This document shows positions 35,701 to 47,316 of a stretch of 64,000 nucleotides of DNA, one piece after another. The position numbers and the translations under genes were made by a program. Below the pieces are notes generated by a model that ran no database searches, was not told where the DNA came from, and saw nothing but the letters and a program-made list of their open reading frames with translations. Every line of letters starts with the position of its first letter. Within the stretch, counting starts at the first letter, position 1. Source of the DNA: Spirometra erinaceieuropaei (lineage: Eukaryota; Platyhelminthes; Cestoda; Diphyllobothriidea; Diphyllobothriidae); the NCBI GenBank assembly GCA_902702965.1, contig CACRXP010000661.1, forward strand, positions 291,710-355,709, written 5' to 3'.

Positions 35701-36432
35701 TGAATTTAAACAGGAGCTTAACTGTTTTTTTGCGGGAAATAGAAATGTAAAAAAGGATGAGAATGTTAACTTAAACACAACGTCCTAAATGAAAGAAAAT
35801 CATTCTTCGACAACAAAAGCGGATGTGTTGACTGCACCATATGGTAAAAAAACGTTGTTCACCACGTGTAAGTACAAAAACAACTAAGTATTCACATCAG
35901 TTTAGGTCTAGAGGATATGCGTTGCAGTCTGTTAAAAGTACTACCTTTCCATCTAGATGGATAGTGAACCCGGAGTTTTTGAAAGGAAACGCCCGTTTCT
36001 AGTCACTGGTTAGAAACGTCGCCCACCAGTGTTTCGTCGCCAAGCAATCACCTCTAAAAGCGTGATAGAAATCTAAAAGTCTGAGTCTTAAAAACCTTTT
36101 CCCAATTCACGCTAGGGTACGTAAACGAGGCCAACCAAACTCCTCCTAGCTGCGTTATGCAGAGGCAGGAAATCCTCGAGAAACATTTTCCCCTTTCTGC
36201 AGTATTGTAAACCATTCAAAAACGTACGTAGTTTATTCAGTTAGACAATATGCTCGAGAAGCAAAACCAGAAAAACTGAACAGCCACAGGATGCTTTAAG
36301 AAGGCTGCGCCTTTTTATTTCAGATCTAAGTGAATATTCCAGACAGTAAGGTACTCACAGCAGACAACGAAAGTGGGGAAAACTTATAAGGATCACTAAA
36401 CCATGATCTTTGCATAAAAGGCAACTAAATTA
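32764..36432. other. Unassigned stretch of about 3.7 kb
   Basis: No gene, RNA or family repeat recognised; ORFs are short and motif-free. Confidence 0.5.
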
Positions 36433-37427
36433 CAGCAGATGTGCTAACTCATGAAATGTCAGCCAAAATTTCGAAATGTATTCCCGTTTCGAAAAGAGAA
36501 ATTAAGTAGTGTTGTAAAACTAATCATGATGCAGCATAAATCTATAATGACCCAGTTACCTCAGGGTGTCGACTTTAGTAAGAATATATTTTCGGCTGCA
36601 TGCAAGATCTATATTCTGCAAAAAATGACTACTTAAGCAGCATGCAATTTTCTCATTGATTTTCGATGTCCTTGAAAATTCAATTATATTTTATGGAAAA
36701 CATGCATAAAATATCCAATCTTTTACTTATTCCGTAGAAAATCACGTCTTCTTCCAATTTCGTACTCAAAAGAAGAGTACAATTCGGTTTTAAAAAAGTC
36801 TCTAAATATGAGATTTTTTAATACCATTAAATGGCCGTTCATGAAACGTCATGCATTTGCATTTACGTATGTGGCTTGTTGAGTCAACATTATTGCTCAA
36901 ATCAACTGCTTAATTTTATGAACATCGTATGGTCTCCTCTTAACACCATAGAGAAATGCATGGTTTTCGTACACATAAAATATACAGCTTGTAGTTTTGA
37001 AATCCAGAATGCAAGTGTAGCAGCAGATCGGGTTCAAAATTATTCCGGAATTAGAAAAGATTTTTAAAACCGAATTATACTCTTTTTTGAATATGAAATT
37101 GGAAGAAGACGTTATTTTCTACCGAATAAGTAAAAGAATGAATATTTTTATGCATGTTTTCCATGAAATATAATTGAATTTTCAAGAGCATCGAAAATCA
37201 ATGAGCAAATTGCATACTACTAAAGTTGCCATTTTTTGCAGAGTATAGATCTTGCATTTCAGTTTATTTGATAAGTTCTTTTGAAAGCCGACACCCTGAG
37301 GTAACTGGATCATTATAGATTTATGCTGCATCATGATTAGTTTTACAACACTACTTAATTTATCTTTTCGAAACGAGAACGCATTTCGTAATTTTGGTTG
37401 ACTTTTCATGAGTTAGCACATCTACTG
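36433..37427. mobile_element. Long-TIR element, best complete copy (copy 8)
   Basis: CAGCAGATGTGCTAACTC at the left and its inverted counterpart CATGAGTTAGCACATCTACTG at the right (one base split off: ends at 37427), with TA on both sides. The inverted repeats reach inward about 400 bases; the central part (about 36830-37050) is not mirrored. No transposase is encoded. This copy is the reference for the family in this window. Confidence 0.85.
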
Positions 37428-37430
37428 TAC

Positions 37431-37622
37431 GGCAGAATGATATTACCGACAAAGACAAGGGAGATCGGAATGGCAATTTCTGGCTTATAAGCCGTCGTCA
37501 GCCAGCCATACCCAAACCGGAAGTGTGGAATACCCGAGCCTCGAACTCGCGACCTGTTGGTTTAGATGTCCACGCCTCTACCCACTGGGCCACGAGCCCG
37601 TTGCCCTCTCGGTTTTCGATCT
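37431..37622 (-). mobile_element. tRNA-derived SINE, type 1, minus strand
   Basis: On the minus strand GATCGAAAACCGAGAGGGC leads into the A-box-like TGGCCCAGTGGGTAGAGG and B-box-like GGTCGCGAGTTCGAGGC, then a body ending ATATCATTCTGCC. It abuts the long-TIR element with three bases between. Confidence 0.75.
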
Positions 37623-38300
37623 GGAAAATACAATCGGTGCGCGCCCCCTACCATCATCCACTGTACGATTGTCATGCAGAGACCGAATTACGCAGTATAC
37701 TGCCAGCCGTCCTAAAAGGGCAATTTCAACCATTCATTTGGCTGCCAAAAACATTAGTTTGTATTCCTGCCATTTTTTGGTCCAAAAGCCTGGATAACCC
37801 GTAGGCCAGCTTTCGAAAGATCAGAGCAATTAGACCTATAAATATCATTACTAGTAAATAATCTTTACGTGAGTTTTTTCTAACTTCGACCCTTTAGGGT
37901 GTTCTGTGTGATTCAGAGGTAGGATTTGTTGAATAAGTCCATGTCATCCTTGTTATAAAAACGGAATCGGGTTATCTCATTGATAGAGGATATGTGAATG
38001 ATAATTAATTTGCAAAAACTAACACTAAATAATACTAAGCCCAGTACTTGGCTGAAATAAAACGCCGTCCGCAGAGAAATCCCTAGATGTTTTTATTTAT
38101 TTTCCTCCTTTGCGATGACTTTGGATTTGAGCAGAATATTCGTCGAAACTAGAAACCGAGAGCCGGAGTATTTTTTTGCCAAACCGACTTCCCCACCTGA
38201 GCCAGGATCGAGGCCAGAGTATGCAGGGAACCGTATCCCATGTCCTAAAATATGTCCGAAGTAGTAAACAATTTCTTCAGTTCAGACGAGCACATATCCT
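37623..38300. other. Unassigned spacer
   Basis: Nothing recognised. Confidence 0.5.
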
Positions 38301-38314
38301 GAGATATAGATCAC

Positions 38315-38720
38315 ATGTCGAGGACCGATCGAATTAGTTGTAAAAGCAAAGGACGAAAGACACCGGCTGCTATCCGATTGTTGCGAGGAGATTCGATCAA
38401 CGGGTTCCGTAATCCGAACGGTCCTAAGTTTAATTGTGTAGAAATCCCAATACCATTCATTAAGGTATCAGTCACAGAGACAGTCGATACGATTTGCGAA
38501 TACCTATCGGCCAGTTTGCAGGAAATGGGAGTGCCAACGAACACACTCGAGGAACTATTATTCGAGTTCGCAACGAATGTGCAGTTCCTTTTTGACAGTT
38601 AATTAGGCCACTGTCTTCATTGGCAAGCTTGAGGAGTTTCACTTACACGACCAGATCATTAGGTTAAAAACTACTTTGCTACATAGATAACGTCTTCGCA
38701 ATAGCCTCACATATGCTGTA
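38315..38720 (+). pseudogene. PLE-C reverse transcriptase remnant
   Basis: The ORF to 38602 ends LEELLFEFATNVQFLFDS, the helix before motif B in PLE RTs (typically ...TKNVQFxF). After a stop and frame shift, TGC TAC ATA GAT AAC GTC TTC at 38677-38697 reads CYIDNVF, the motif C position where active enzymes have Y-x-D-D. The second Asp is Asn here. Several stops follow. This is a dead copy. Confidence 0.65.
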
Positions 38721-38861
38721 AATCAGACACATTTATCGAGCAAGACGGCTTCCCTGATTAGAGGCCCTTCTGAACAGAAGAACTAATAGCCGTTTTTCGG
38801 ATGATAGTACATAGGAAATAAAACTTATGTCATACAATACGGCAATTTCTGCGCGTTAGGA

Positions 38862-39260
38862 TACCCTCAGAAAAAACGCAATCTAGTTTGTTATTTGACG
38901 GGGCGTGCCGAAAAAATGTGCTTAACATATCACATTGACGAAAAACATAGAATGGTCAACTACCTGCATCGTAGGAATAACATTTTGACGAATTCATTGG
39001 AAAGAATACTATTGAGAAACCCCCATCACACTGGCGATATACAAAGAACTCCGTTCATCAAAGTCCTGTTTGAAGGGGATGTGGCAAGTGAACTCGTGAA
39101 CCTTCCTGGCACTAGGAGCCTGTTTTCCACGGAGAATGTAGGGAAAGGTTGCCAGTTCAGACCACATGCATGTGCATTTACTCCTTTACCTGCTCCTATA
39201 GGTGAGGTTGTATTGGTCGAATGAGTAGGTACCTATCCAGAAGGATACGGGACTACCCGC
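38862..39260 (+). pseudogene. PLE-C RT thumb / endonuclease linker and GIY-YIG remnant
   Basis: PQKKRNLVCYLTGRAEKMC (38862 onward) matches the conserved KRNLI...LTxRAxxIC segment behind PLE reverse transcriptases. The frame stays open to about 39222. In another frame MCIYSFTCSYR then CIGRMSRYLSRRI near 39165-39250 is the decayed GIY-YIG core with its cysteines (compare CIYSFT...SCGAEYVGRTNRR at 52640-52720). Confidence 0.7.
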
Positions 39261-39519
39261 CGCCTGCCTGTAAAGAGGCGAGTTTAACAGCATAAACAGC
39301 GCTATCCCTACACACCTTGTAAAGCCTGAGCATCATGTGAACCTCAGCTGAGCTGACTTTGGGATTTAAAAGGTTTCACAAGGTCATCGTGTGATAATAG
39401 CGGCAGGGGCGACTGCCATCAGGTCAGGGAAGTTGAACTTGTACGCGCAGAAGGAGCTCGCGCGAGTCCCGCGCTTGCCGTGGCCGAAGGTCAATAAATT
39501 GTACATGACACTTTCCACT

Positions 39520-39764
39520 TTAGGGTAAAGTAGTCCCATACCGACAGCACAGGTAGTAGCCAAAAGCTCATAAACGCGTGTTTCGCCGATATTCTGCCGC
39601 TGCATGACACAGCTGCGAGGAGTTCGGCTCGTCAGTGGGTTCCCCCTTATTCCCTGTCTGCTTTCTGGTAGGTACTCCAGAAAGCAGAATATCGGTGAAA
39701 CACGCGTGTATGGGCTTTTGGCTACTAGCTTTGCTGTTACTATAGAATCACCTTACCCTAAAGT
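39520..39764. repeat. Inverted pair at PLE-C 3' terminus
   Basis: 39520-39597 and 39684-39764 are inverted copies (GCAGAATATCGG, GAAACACGCG, GGGCTTTTGGCTACTA or close variants). Between them lies a perfect 10-bp hairpin, TGCTTTCTGG (39659-39668) with CCAGAAAGCA (39677-39686). Confidence 0.75.
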
Positions 39765-41501
39765 ATACCACTAGCTGCCTGTTGGTAATCAATGAATATC
39801 ATGCAGTTATCCGCTGTGGTTGTTGGACTCCGGCCCAAATATTCATACATAAAAAACTTTGGTCTGAGTTCACAGACATTAAATATACTGATTTACCCCA
39901 AGCCCTTAGTTAATTTCCAAGGAAATAAAAAAGTAACATTGCCCATCTTCCGCTTATCCCCCATTGCTTCCTCAATCACTGTTTTTATTACCTCCTCCCC
40001 TATTTCCATGCCGTATTTGCACGAAAAGATGAACTTTGATTCATTTCGAAAGCACACGTGTTTCACTTGTGTTTTGTTCTTATATAAACTTCCCGGTCTG
40101 ACGAGACTGTATTGAAGGCCAATGTGTACTCGCTGACTGGTTTTCGGAAACTTTTTACAGCAATTTTCGCAATTTTTAAATAGCTTCACTGGAGTCTAAA
40201 GTACTTTCAAGCGATTGTACGTCTGAAATCGTTATTTTGTGAACTTTTTCCGCTTGCATATCCTGAGTTTTGCAGGTGATTGTGAAAATCGAGACAATGT
40301 GTAATCACCAAAGGCGTGTGGATTTGGGAAAAATGCTTCGCTGAAGGGCAAAACGAACGTTCTTGATGAAATGTCAATGAACGAGTGATGTTAAACTGTT
40401 CTATTATTTGGGCATTCCTGTTTGAAGTGGAATTCCCACCTGTCTGAGATGGACCGGACTAGTTGTCCGAATGACTAGGAGGGACGCGCAAAAGTTCTGC
40501 ATGGTAAGGCAAGTTTAAGTAAGACTCAAACGTGAACGGCATACATGAGAGATTTCCTGCAAACGCTAAAATTCCCGTCACTAACAATCCTGTTATCCAG
40601 TGAGACATCAAAATCATCGCAAAAGGATGGGGCTTAGGAGCATAGGAAAAATGCCTTAGTAAGATTGGGGTATGTGCAGAAATCCTACAAATCCTCTTAT
40701 GAGGAAACTGTTTTCAAAAGTCACAAGATATTAAGATAGGTTAGCCGCAAAAATTCCCCCAGCAGTCCTCAAAGGTTCAGAATATGACTAACTCACGGGA
40801 TATTTTGTGCGCGGTCTGTAAACGTCAACAGTCTTTTGATCAAATACCAGGAAATAAAGTCAGTCTTCCAGAAAATTCTTTTGTTTCAGTCAAAGCTCCG
40901 TCGTTTGAATGAAATATTTAGGAGTTAGCGTTTACGAGACTGTAAGGGTGTCTTATCTATGAACGGAAGTAAAGTCGCTAAATGTAAGCAGCCGATGAAC
41001 CCTTCCAGTCAATACAGATGTTCCAACTATTCTATGCTGCCTAATTCTGCTTTAAAAGTCTTTCCGATTTTTCTTCACAACTTTTAAAGGGGTGAGGTGT
41101 TAACTTTGAATACCTTATGCCAAAATTCAATGACCGTTTCGTCTATCAGTAGTAAAAGTAAACATGACTTGCGTTACATGTCCGAACATAAATTTGAGTA
41201 TAAATTAGAAAAAAAACAAACGTGATAGTGCGCGCACAACGTTGACGTCCACATGAGCAGTTACTCTTGCTCATGGCGTTAAACACGATTCCATAGCAGT
41301 AAGTTTTTCATTGTTTAAAAGCATTAATTTTGGAAGTGCTTTAAATTCTAGTTGCGCCCTTCAGTACGACCGCGAGTCTTAAAACGCCTCGGCCAGGGCA
41401 GGCAAAAATGCACATCACATGATTGGTCAGCTTTCCAACCAAGGGAGAACCAATAGTCCTGCTTCGACTGTATTGCCCCCAAAAAGCTTGAATTGCACTT
41501 G
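39765..41501. other. Unassigned upstream region of the CNG gene
   Basis: No exon or promoter element can be identified with confidence. The ORF at 39792-40115 and its antisense have no motif. Confidence 0.45.
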
Positions 41502-41526
41502 CGTGTGCGTGTGTGTGCGCGTGTGC
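41502..41526. repeat. (GT)n microsatellite
   Basis: GT/GCGT run interrupted by C; lies about 250 bases before the modelled CNG start. Confidence 0.85.
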
Positions 41527-41770
41527 CACTTTTGTCCTTATTCAAACCACCCAGTTGTCTAATGCTGGACATCTGGTAGTGTGTGTGGGCGGATCATTCA
41601 CCTGCCCGAAGAAGTGACTCATTTGAGCGCCCCCGTAGAATCTCCAGGCTGGAATGCGTGCCCAATGCGCGTCCGCCGCCCACTGGAGTTCATGCGGTTG
41701 TGAAACCGGCCAGGACAGAGAGGACAGCGGCAGCAGGAGTCACCTCTGTGGTGCTGCATCGCCTCAGGCA

Positions 41771-42800
41771 ATGGAGGGTGTTCTGCTGACGAACTGTAAC
41801 AAACAGTCGCTTAACAGTCCTGCGACCTCCAAGGACGACGACTTTACCAACCATGTGCCCTCAACCACCTCCGACTCCTCCCAGGTGGACATCCTGAAGG
41901 AATACAAGGTGTCCAGTAGGTATTCGACTGGTCCGCAGCAGTTTCAACACATGAGACGCGATTTTTACTCACCTCGGCCGGCCGCCACGTCACATTTTCC
42001 CTCCAGTCGGTTCCTCTACCTGTGGTCTGGCTGGATAAGTCTTGTTAGTTTGTACAACCTTTGGATCATCATCTACAGGTATGCCTTTGACGAGGTGCAG
42101 TCGAGCACAGTTAAAATTTGGTTCACGCTTGACTACACTGCGGATTTCTTCTACATTCTGGACATTCTGCTGGGTCTGCGGACACCGTTTCTGCAGGACG
42201 GAATACTCCAGCGAGACCCGCAGAAGACGCGGAAACATTACATGAATTCTACGCGATTCTACATTGACTGTCTCTGCTTATTGCCCCTAGACTTTTTGTA
42301 CCTTTCAATAGGGCTCAACTCGTTGGTGCGAATATTTCGCACAGTAAAAGTCTACCGAATTTGGGATTTTGTATATAGAGCCGAGCGCATCGTCAGGAGG
42401 TCTAGTTTGCTTCATGTCGCCAGGTGGATTTTATTCAACCTTATTTTTATACACTGGAATGCCTGCCTTTATCGCTGCATCATGAATTCTGCGGGTTTCC
42501 ATGAGGACCTTCGAGGTCGTTCAAATATTCCTCTTGTCCATCACGACGGAAACGTTGGACCGGCATCAAATGACACCTCAAACGTTCCGTGCGCCTTTGC
42601 CAGTTATCTGCATTCCCTGTTTTGGAGTTTACGCTGTATGATCATGCTTCATCCGATTCCCGCTAGAGACGACTTTAACGAGTTCATCTATGGCTACTTC
42701 GTCATCGAGGCCCTGATCGGTGTTCTGCTGCTTGCATTGCTTTACGGAAAGATAAACAACGCTATAGGCAATTATGACGCAACTCAGAACGAATTTCAGG
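41771..42800 (+). CDS. Cyclic-nucleotide-gated channel subunit, exon 1 (N-terminus and S1-S6)
   Basis: CNG channels are tetrameric plasma-membrane cation channels opened by cGMP or cAMP. This exon encodes residues 1-343: a cytoplasmic N-terminus, S1 (about 81-103, LYNLWIIIYRYAFDEVQ), S2 (116-137), S3 (162-180, DCLCLLPLDFLYL), a basic S4 (184-204, RIFRTVKVYRI), S5 with the CNG hallmark IHWNAC (227-232), a long turret with an NDT sequon, pore (275-300) and S6 (304-330) ending NEFQ. The ATG at 41771 is in good context (GCAATGG), but the frame is open back to 41654 and AG at 41765-41766 could be an acceptor, so upstream exons are possible. The donor is CAGG|GTAAGT (GT 42801). Odd: the filter normally reading TTIGETPPP (A type) or TIGGLP (B type) is CMIMLHPIP here, without Gly or Glu. 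Channel family is certain; conduction is not. Confidence 0.92.
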
Positions 42801-44307
42801 GTAAGTGAGTTGTGTAGTGCTCTGGCATTGCGATAAACCACACACAGCCTATTTATATTTTATGTGGCGCATTTGAAAGAGGTCCACATGCTGTAAGTAA
42901 TACGGTGCAAGCAGAAAGCATTTAAGCGGCCATTTATGGCGCATTTGCAGACATGAACTAAATTGCACGAGAATAAAAACTTAGATCTTAAAACGTGTCT
43001 AGTGGTATTCTTCTTGAAGGATCAACCTCTGAAATGTACTCATGTTCCTTGGTCTGCCAGAAATTCAAGATGGACTTTGAGCGCCTTGTTGCTGGTCTCC
43101 TGAACAAAACCTATGTGCACAATTTGTGTTTTCGCAATCAGTCAGTTTAGGTAACCACAAGTGTAAATCCCATTGTTCAATGTAAAAAAATAGCCGGAAT
43201 GTCATTACTGTAGACTTTTACTAGGTGCATTCCGGGTTCGAAAGAATGACCATGTGCCCTAGCGATAGACCTTTTTCCGATATATTTTATGGAAACTATC
43301 ATTCAGCTGATCACTTCAGCGACCTGCATTTGGCGAGCATTAAAATCCTCACGGTATTGATATTAGCCGACCAAACTTTGTATCGATGCGTTTTAAAACC
43401 ATCCAACCGATTGCACGTCATCCTGCTTGCCAGCGTAACCATTCGTGAGCTACAGATGATTCAGCAACCTCTGTTTTATTCTAATTACAATTAACCTTCA
43501 TCGATATCTCTTGTTTAAATTATCGTGTCCTCGTCACAGGGAGGTTAGTATGTCAACGCCTGTCACGATTTCAGCCTTGCTTGTCAGATAATTGACTTTT
43601 TAATTCAAAATGGAGACCGAATACGAGATTTTGATTTTTCCAGGTGTACGGTTCAGACATATTCAATTCATAGAACACTAACGCGTCGCCGATTTTATGA
43701 CTTGTGGAGATTCCAGAAATAATGAAAAACCACATCTACACCATTAAGAGCTAGTTGCTTTAATTAATTCGAAATAATAGTCTAAAGGAGTAGGCATTTC
43801 AATAGATAAACAGTTCATGAACTTGCATGCCTAAGGACGACGATATATTATCCGTGTTTGCCAAAAATGGGACTGCAGGCGACAATTAAAGGGCTATTAG
43901 TTGAAGGCTGTCAGATAAGGAACTTTATCATCATAGGTGATGCTGGTAGGTCCAAAACCAAGGGCTTTTAGCGTTGACCTATGATCAAAACTGTTTTGTG
44001 CTTTATCTGTCGCAGGTTTCCTGCGCATTACCATTCCACGCGCAAGTGCTGCTTTCTCCAATGTGTTTAAATACGCAAATGACACGTCGTTGGTAATAAT
44101 ACGACAGCTCTTTAACTTAGATAAAAATGACCGGCTATGTCTTTGTACGAAATCTCAGACTTTCTATTCTAACAGTCAGACGCCTAGGGAAATCTAATTG
44201 GGCCGAAACACGCTGAGAAATTGGTGCGTTCTGTTGATGTAGTCCATAAATACAGGCGACTGTTCGCATGATAAACTCTGTGCAAAAGAAAATCTTAACG
44301 GCATGTG
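42801..44307. other. CNG intron 1, first part
   Basis: Starts GTAAGTGAG. No exon or known repeat before the long-TIR element at 44308. Confidence 0.7.
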
Positions 44308-45293
44308 CAGCAAATATGCTAACTCTTGAAGTGTTAACTGAAATTTTGGAATGCGTCTTGGACCCGGAAAGCACACTTAAGTCGGATTGCAACGCCAATT
44401 AAATGCAACAGTTGCAATTCAGTTGCTTCAGGATGTCAGCCTCCGTACGAACGTCTTTACAAATGACTGCGAAAGCTGCACACTGTAAAAAATGACAGCA
44501 CGCCTAGTGTGAATTTTTTTTCATTGCCTTTCGATACCCGTGGAAATTCAAATATATGTCAGAGAAAACACACACAAAATATCCGTTCTTTCTTTTATGT
44601 GGTTGCAAATTACGTCTTGTTCAAATTTTGTACTTGACGAAAGGATATATGTCGGTTTAAAAAGGGTTTTCAATCGCAAGATTTTTTCAGACTGTGAAAT
44701 GCCCCTTCATAAAACATCGTGTGGCTACGTTTACTAATGTTGCTTGTAAAGTTTATAATCTGGTTCAAATTCACTGCTAAATTTTATGAACACTATATGG
44801 TTTGCTCTTAATAGCGTATAAAATGTATTATTCTTTGTACATGAAAAATATACAGCATGAAGCTTGGAAACCCTAAGTTCAAGTGCAATGGTAGGCCGGG
44901 TCCAATATCATTCGCAGATTGGAGAAGTTCTTTAAAACCAAATGATACTATTTCCTTAAGTAGAACATTAAAAGAAAACGTAATGTTCTACAAAATGGAC
45001 GAAAGAATGAAAATTTGTATGCGTATTTCCAGTGAAGTATATTTCAATATATAAGGCCATGGAAGATTCAAGAGCAAAATTCACACTACTTAAGTAGTTA
45101 TTTTTTACGGAGTATGGTGTTTGCAGGCAACCGGTAAGATGTTCCTGCGGAAGCCGGCATCCTGAAGTAACTAAATTGTCTTGAAATTATGTTGCATGGT
45201 AATTAATATTGCAACCCTACCTAAGTAACCTTTTCGAGGTGAAAATAAATTTCAAAATTTCGGTTAACATTCCATGAGTTAGCACATCTGCTG
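44308..45293. mobile_element. Long-TIR element inside CNG intron 1 (copy 9)
   Basis: CAGCAAATATGCTAACTCTTG at the left and GAGTTAGCACATCTGCTG at the right, followed by TA; length 986, like the 36433 copy. Internal blocks are collinear but diverged, so it is an old intronic insertion. Confidence 0.75.
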
Positions 45294-47022
45294 TACTTCG
45301 GTTCAACTCCTCTGAGCGCATGAATAATTATATGCAAAGATTACTCAGGTAGTTTGATTACCAACACCTCCTACTTTGGTCCGTCAACAGAGGCTCAGCT
45401 CTTTGGGAGAGTGACTACCTGCTTTCTTCTGATTGGTCGGTGTGTGTGGGCGCCTGGATGTAGGTCGGCCTAAACGACTGCTTGTACGCCCTGTAGCTCA
45501 GGCGTCAGTTGCCGCGACCAGCGAAGCAGAAACGAACCGAGAGGTTGCCGTAGAAGTTTTTCGAAGGCCAAGGCGCCTATCACGCAGACGTACATGGCGC
45601 TATAGAAACCAAGGTCACACAGGCACCTGGTCGTTAAAAACAGCTGATTTTGACGCGTATACAGACGCCCCCAGTGACATCATAGTTGACAAGTGTACCC
45701 TCTCCCATGGCAAGCTGAAGCGGGATAGCTAAATGTCAGACACAGTAACCACCTAAGATGATAGTTTTACATCCGTCTGTCGAATTCTTTTTAGGTGGGG
45801 AAATATCACGCAAGGCTTTCATGCAATGATATACGTTCAGGTGCTGGTTTATCTGTTTAAACCCTTTCATGGTAGCCTAAACTCGGGAGCTTAACGTTGG
45901 CGAAGACATTAGTTAAACAATGAAATGTGATGGGAAGAAAAGTGGAGAATCAATAGAAGACCCCAAAGTGAAAGAAAATGAAAAAAAACGCTGGGTATTT
46001 TTATGGGAAAAAAACCATACAGGATGGAATAAGATGAAATCTAAGCTGCTCAAAGAAAACAAACATCATAGAAAAAATGTGTTTATTCATGTCGATATAC
46101 AAGCGGAATTATAAACGCTTAGCGCTGTAATAAAACATCTATTAAGAAATGCAAATTTTATTTCAGTCAGCTTTCTGAGGTGTTTTAAACAAGAACGAGG
46201 GTGAAAAATTATGGATTGTGGTCTGGTACTATAAAAAATTCGCCTTGGGAAAAGTGCAAATTTGCCTTTCGGGCTGGTTGATATTTTTGCTTTCGAGGGG
46301 TCTCATAGCGTCAAACAACAGTTGCGCGCGTAAGAATAGGTTTGATTTAACTAGATGTCCAAAGTCTTTGTTAATTCTTGAAAGAACCAGGGCACGTTAA
46401 CAAACATTTCTTGTACCTTTATCTTACTCACTAACATCAACAGTAAGAATATGATATTGCTCCTCCAGTATTTCATGTTTTGAGCTAGTCAAAGTATATG
46501 GAATACATCATCTTTTACTGGAAGGTAAACGTACTCCCATCTTACATAAAAAATTATGCAGTTTTGAATTACCTGGAAAAACTAAATTTGGCAACCTTTG
46601 AAAAGGACTTTCAGTTAGTCAGCGCGAAGAAAGTGATTTCTTCCCTAACCTGAACAAATGCATTTTCCAAAAAAGATCTGGCATGGTTGTTTATGACTTT
46701 TTTTTTATCTAACGAGGTAATCCTACTGAGAACATAAAACTCCATGTTAGTAACCTCACCTAGGCTGAAACCAGCTTAACACTTTCGCAGTGACCTCACG
46801 TCAAAGAAACATAAAAACCACTGCACAAAATTATTTGCTAAAATGACGCATTTGACAATTTATTTTCCCTCTGAGGTTGTTAGTAGGATAAATCTGAGCG
46901 TTTATTAACATATTTTTGCATTGTGATACCACCCGCTTCAAATCCTTCAGTCTTCCTTCTTGCTCCTGAGACTGGTTCCGGTAGAGTTATGAAGTCAGAC
47001 ATTTTTACTTGCATGGCTGTAG
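45294..47022. other. CNG intron 1, second part
   Basis: Contains an arginine-rich 99-codon ORF (45433-45732) in a GC-richer patch without recognised motif. The acceptor is a T-rich tract, TTTTTACTTGCATGGCTGTAG|GTCAG, with AG at 47021-47022. Confidence 0.6.
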
Positions 47023-47316
47023 GTCAGCTGGACGAGTTCAAAAGTTTCCTGATTGATCGAAAGGCTCCCGAGGCCCTGCAGCGAAAGGTCATCTCCTGGT
47101 TCGATTACCTCTGGCGTCAGAGCAGAATACCGGATGAGCAGAAGGTCTTCAGCCATCTGCCAGATAGTCTGAAGGCAGAAATCGCCATTCATGTCCACCT
47201 GGACACGCTGAAACGGGTTGACATTTTTCAGGACGCTGAGGAGGGCTTCCTATCTGAACTCGTCTTGCGTCTGCGGCCTGCCCTCTACTCGCCTGGTGAT
47301 TACATTTGCAGGAAAG
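47023..47316 (+). CDS. CNG channel subunit, exon 2 (C-linker and start of the binding domain)
   Basis: Encodes residues 344-441. It joins exon 1 in phase 1 (split Gly). With the AG at 47021-47022, the spacing between EFQ and VISWFDYLW is exactly the 22 residues found in CNGA-type channels, which is why I chose this acceptor over AG sites further upstream. The C-linker block AEIAIHVHLDTLKRVDIF is nearly the vertebrate CNG consensus (AEIAINVHLDTLKKV) and VISWFDYLW is another hallmark. LYSPGDYICRKG starts the cyclic-nucleotide-binding beta-roll. The donor is GAAAG|GTCAGA (GT 47317). Spacing and conservation make this exon secure. Confidence 0.93.

Larger units (their letters stand above)
38315..39764 (+). 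mobile_element. PLE lineage C, long decayed copy
   Basis: RT remnant, a linker typical of PLEs, GIY-YIG remnant and C-terminal tail occur in the usual order between 38315 and 39500. The 3' end (39520-39597) is repeated in inverted orientation at 39684-39764. Confidence 0.75.

Noticed and set aside
45433..45732. Arginine-rich 99-codon ORF in CNG intron 1
   Set aside because: Not homologous to any CNG region and no fitting splice sites; left as intron.
46923..47022. N-terminal extension of the exon 2 ORF as coding
   Set aside because: Using the AG at 47021-47022 gives the exact conserved linker spacing; the upstream residues have no CNG similarity.
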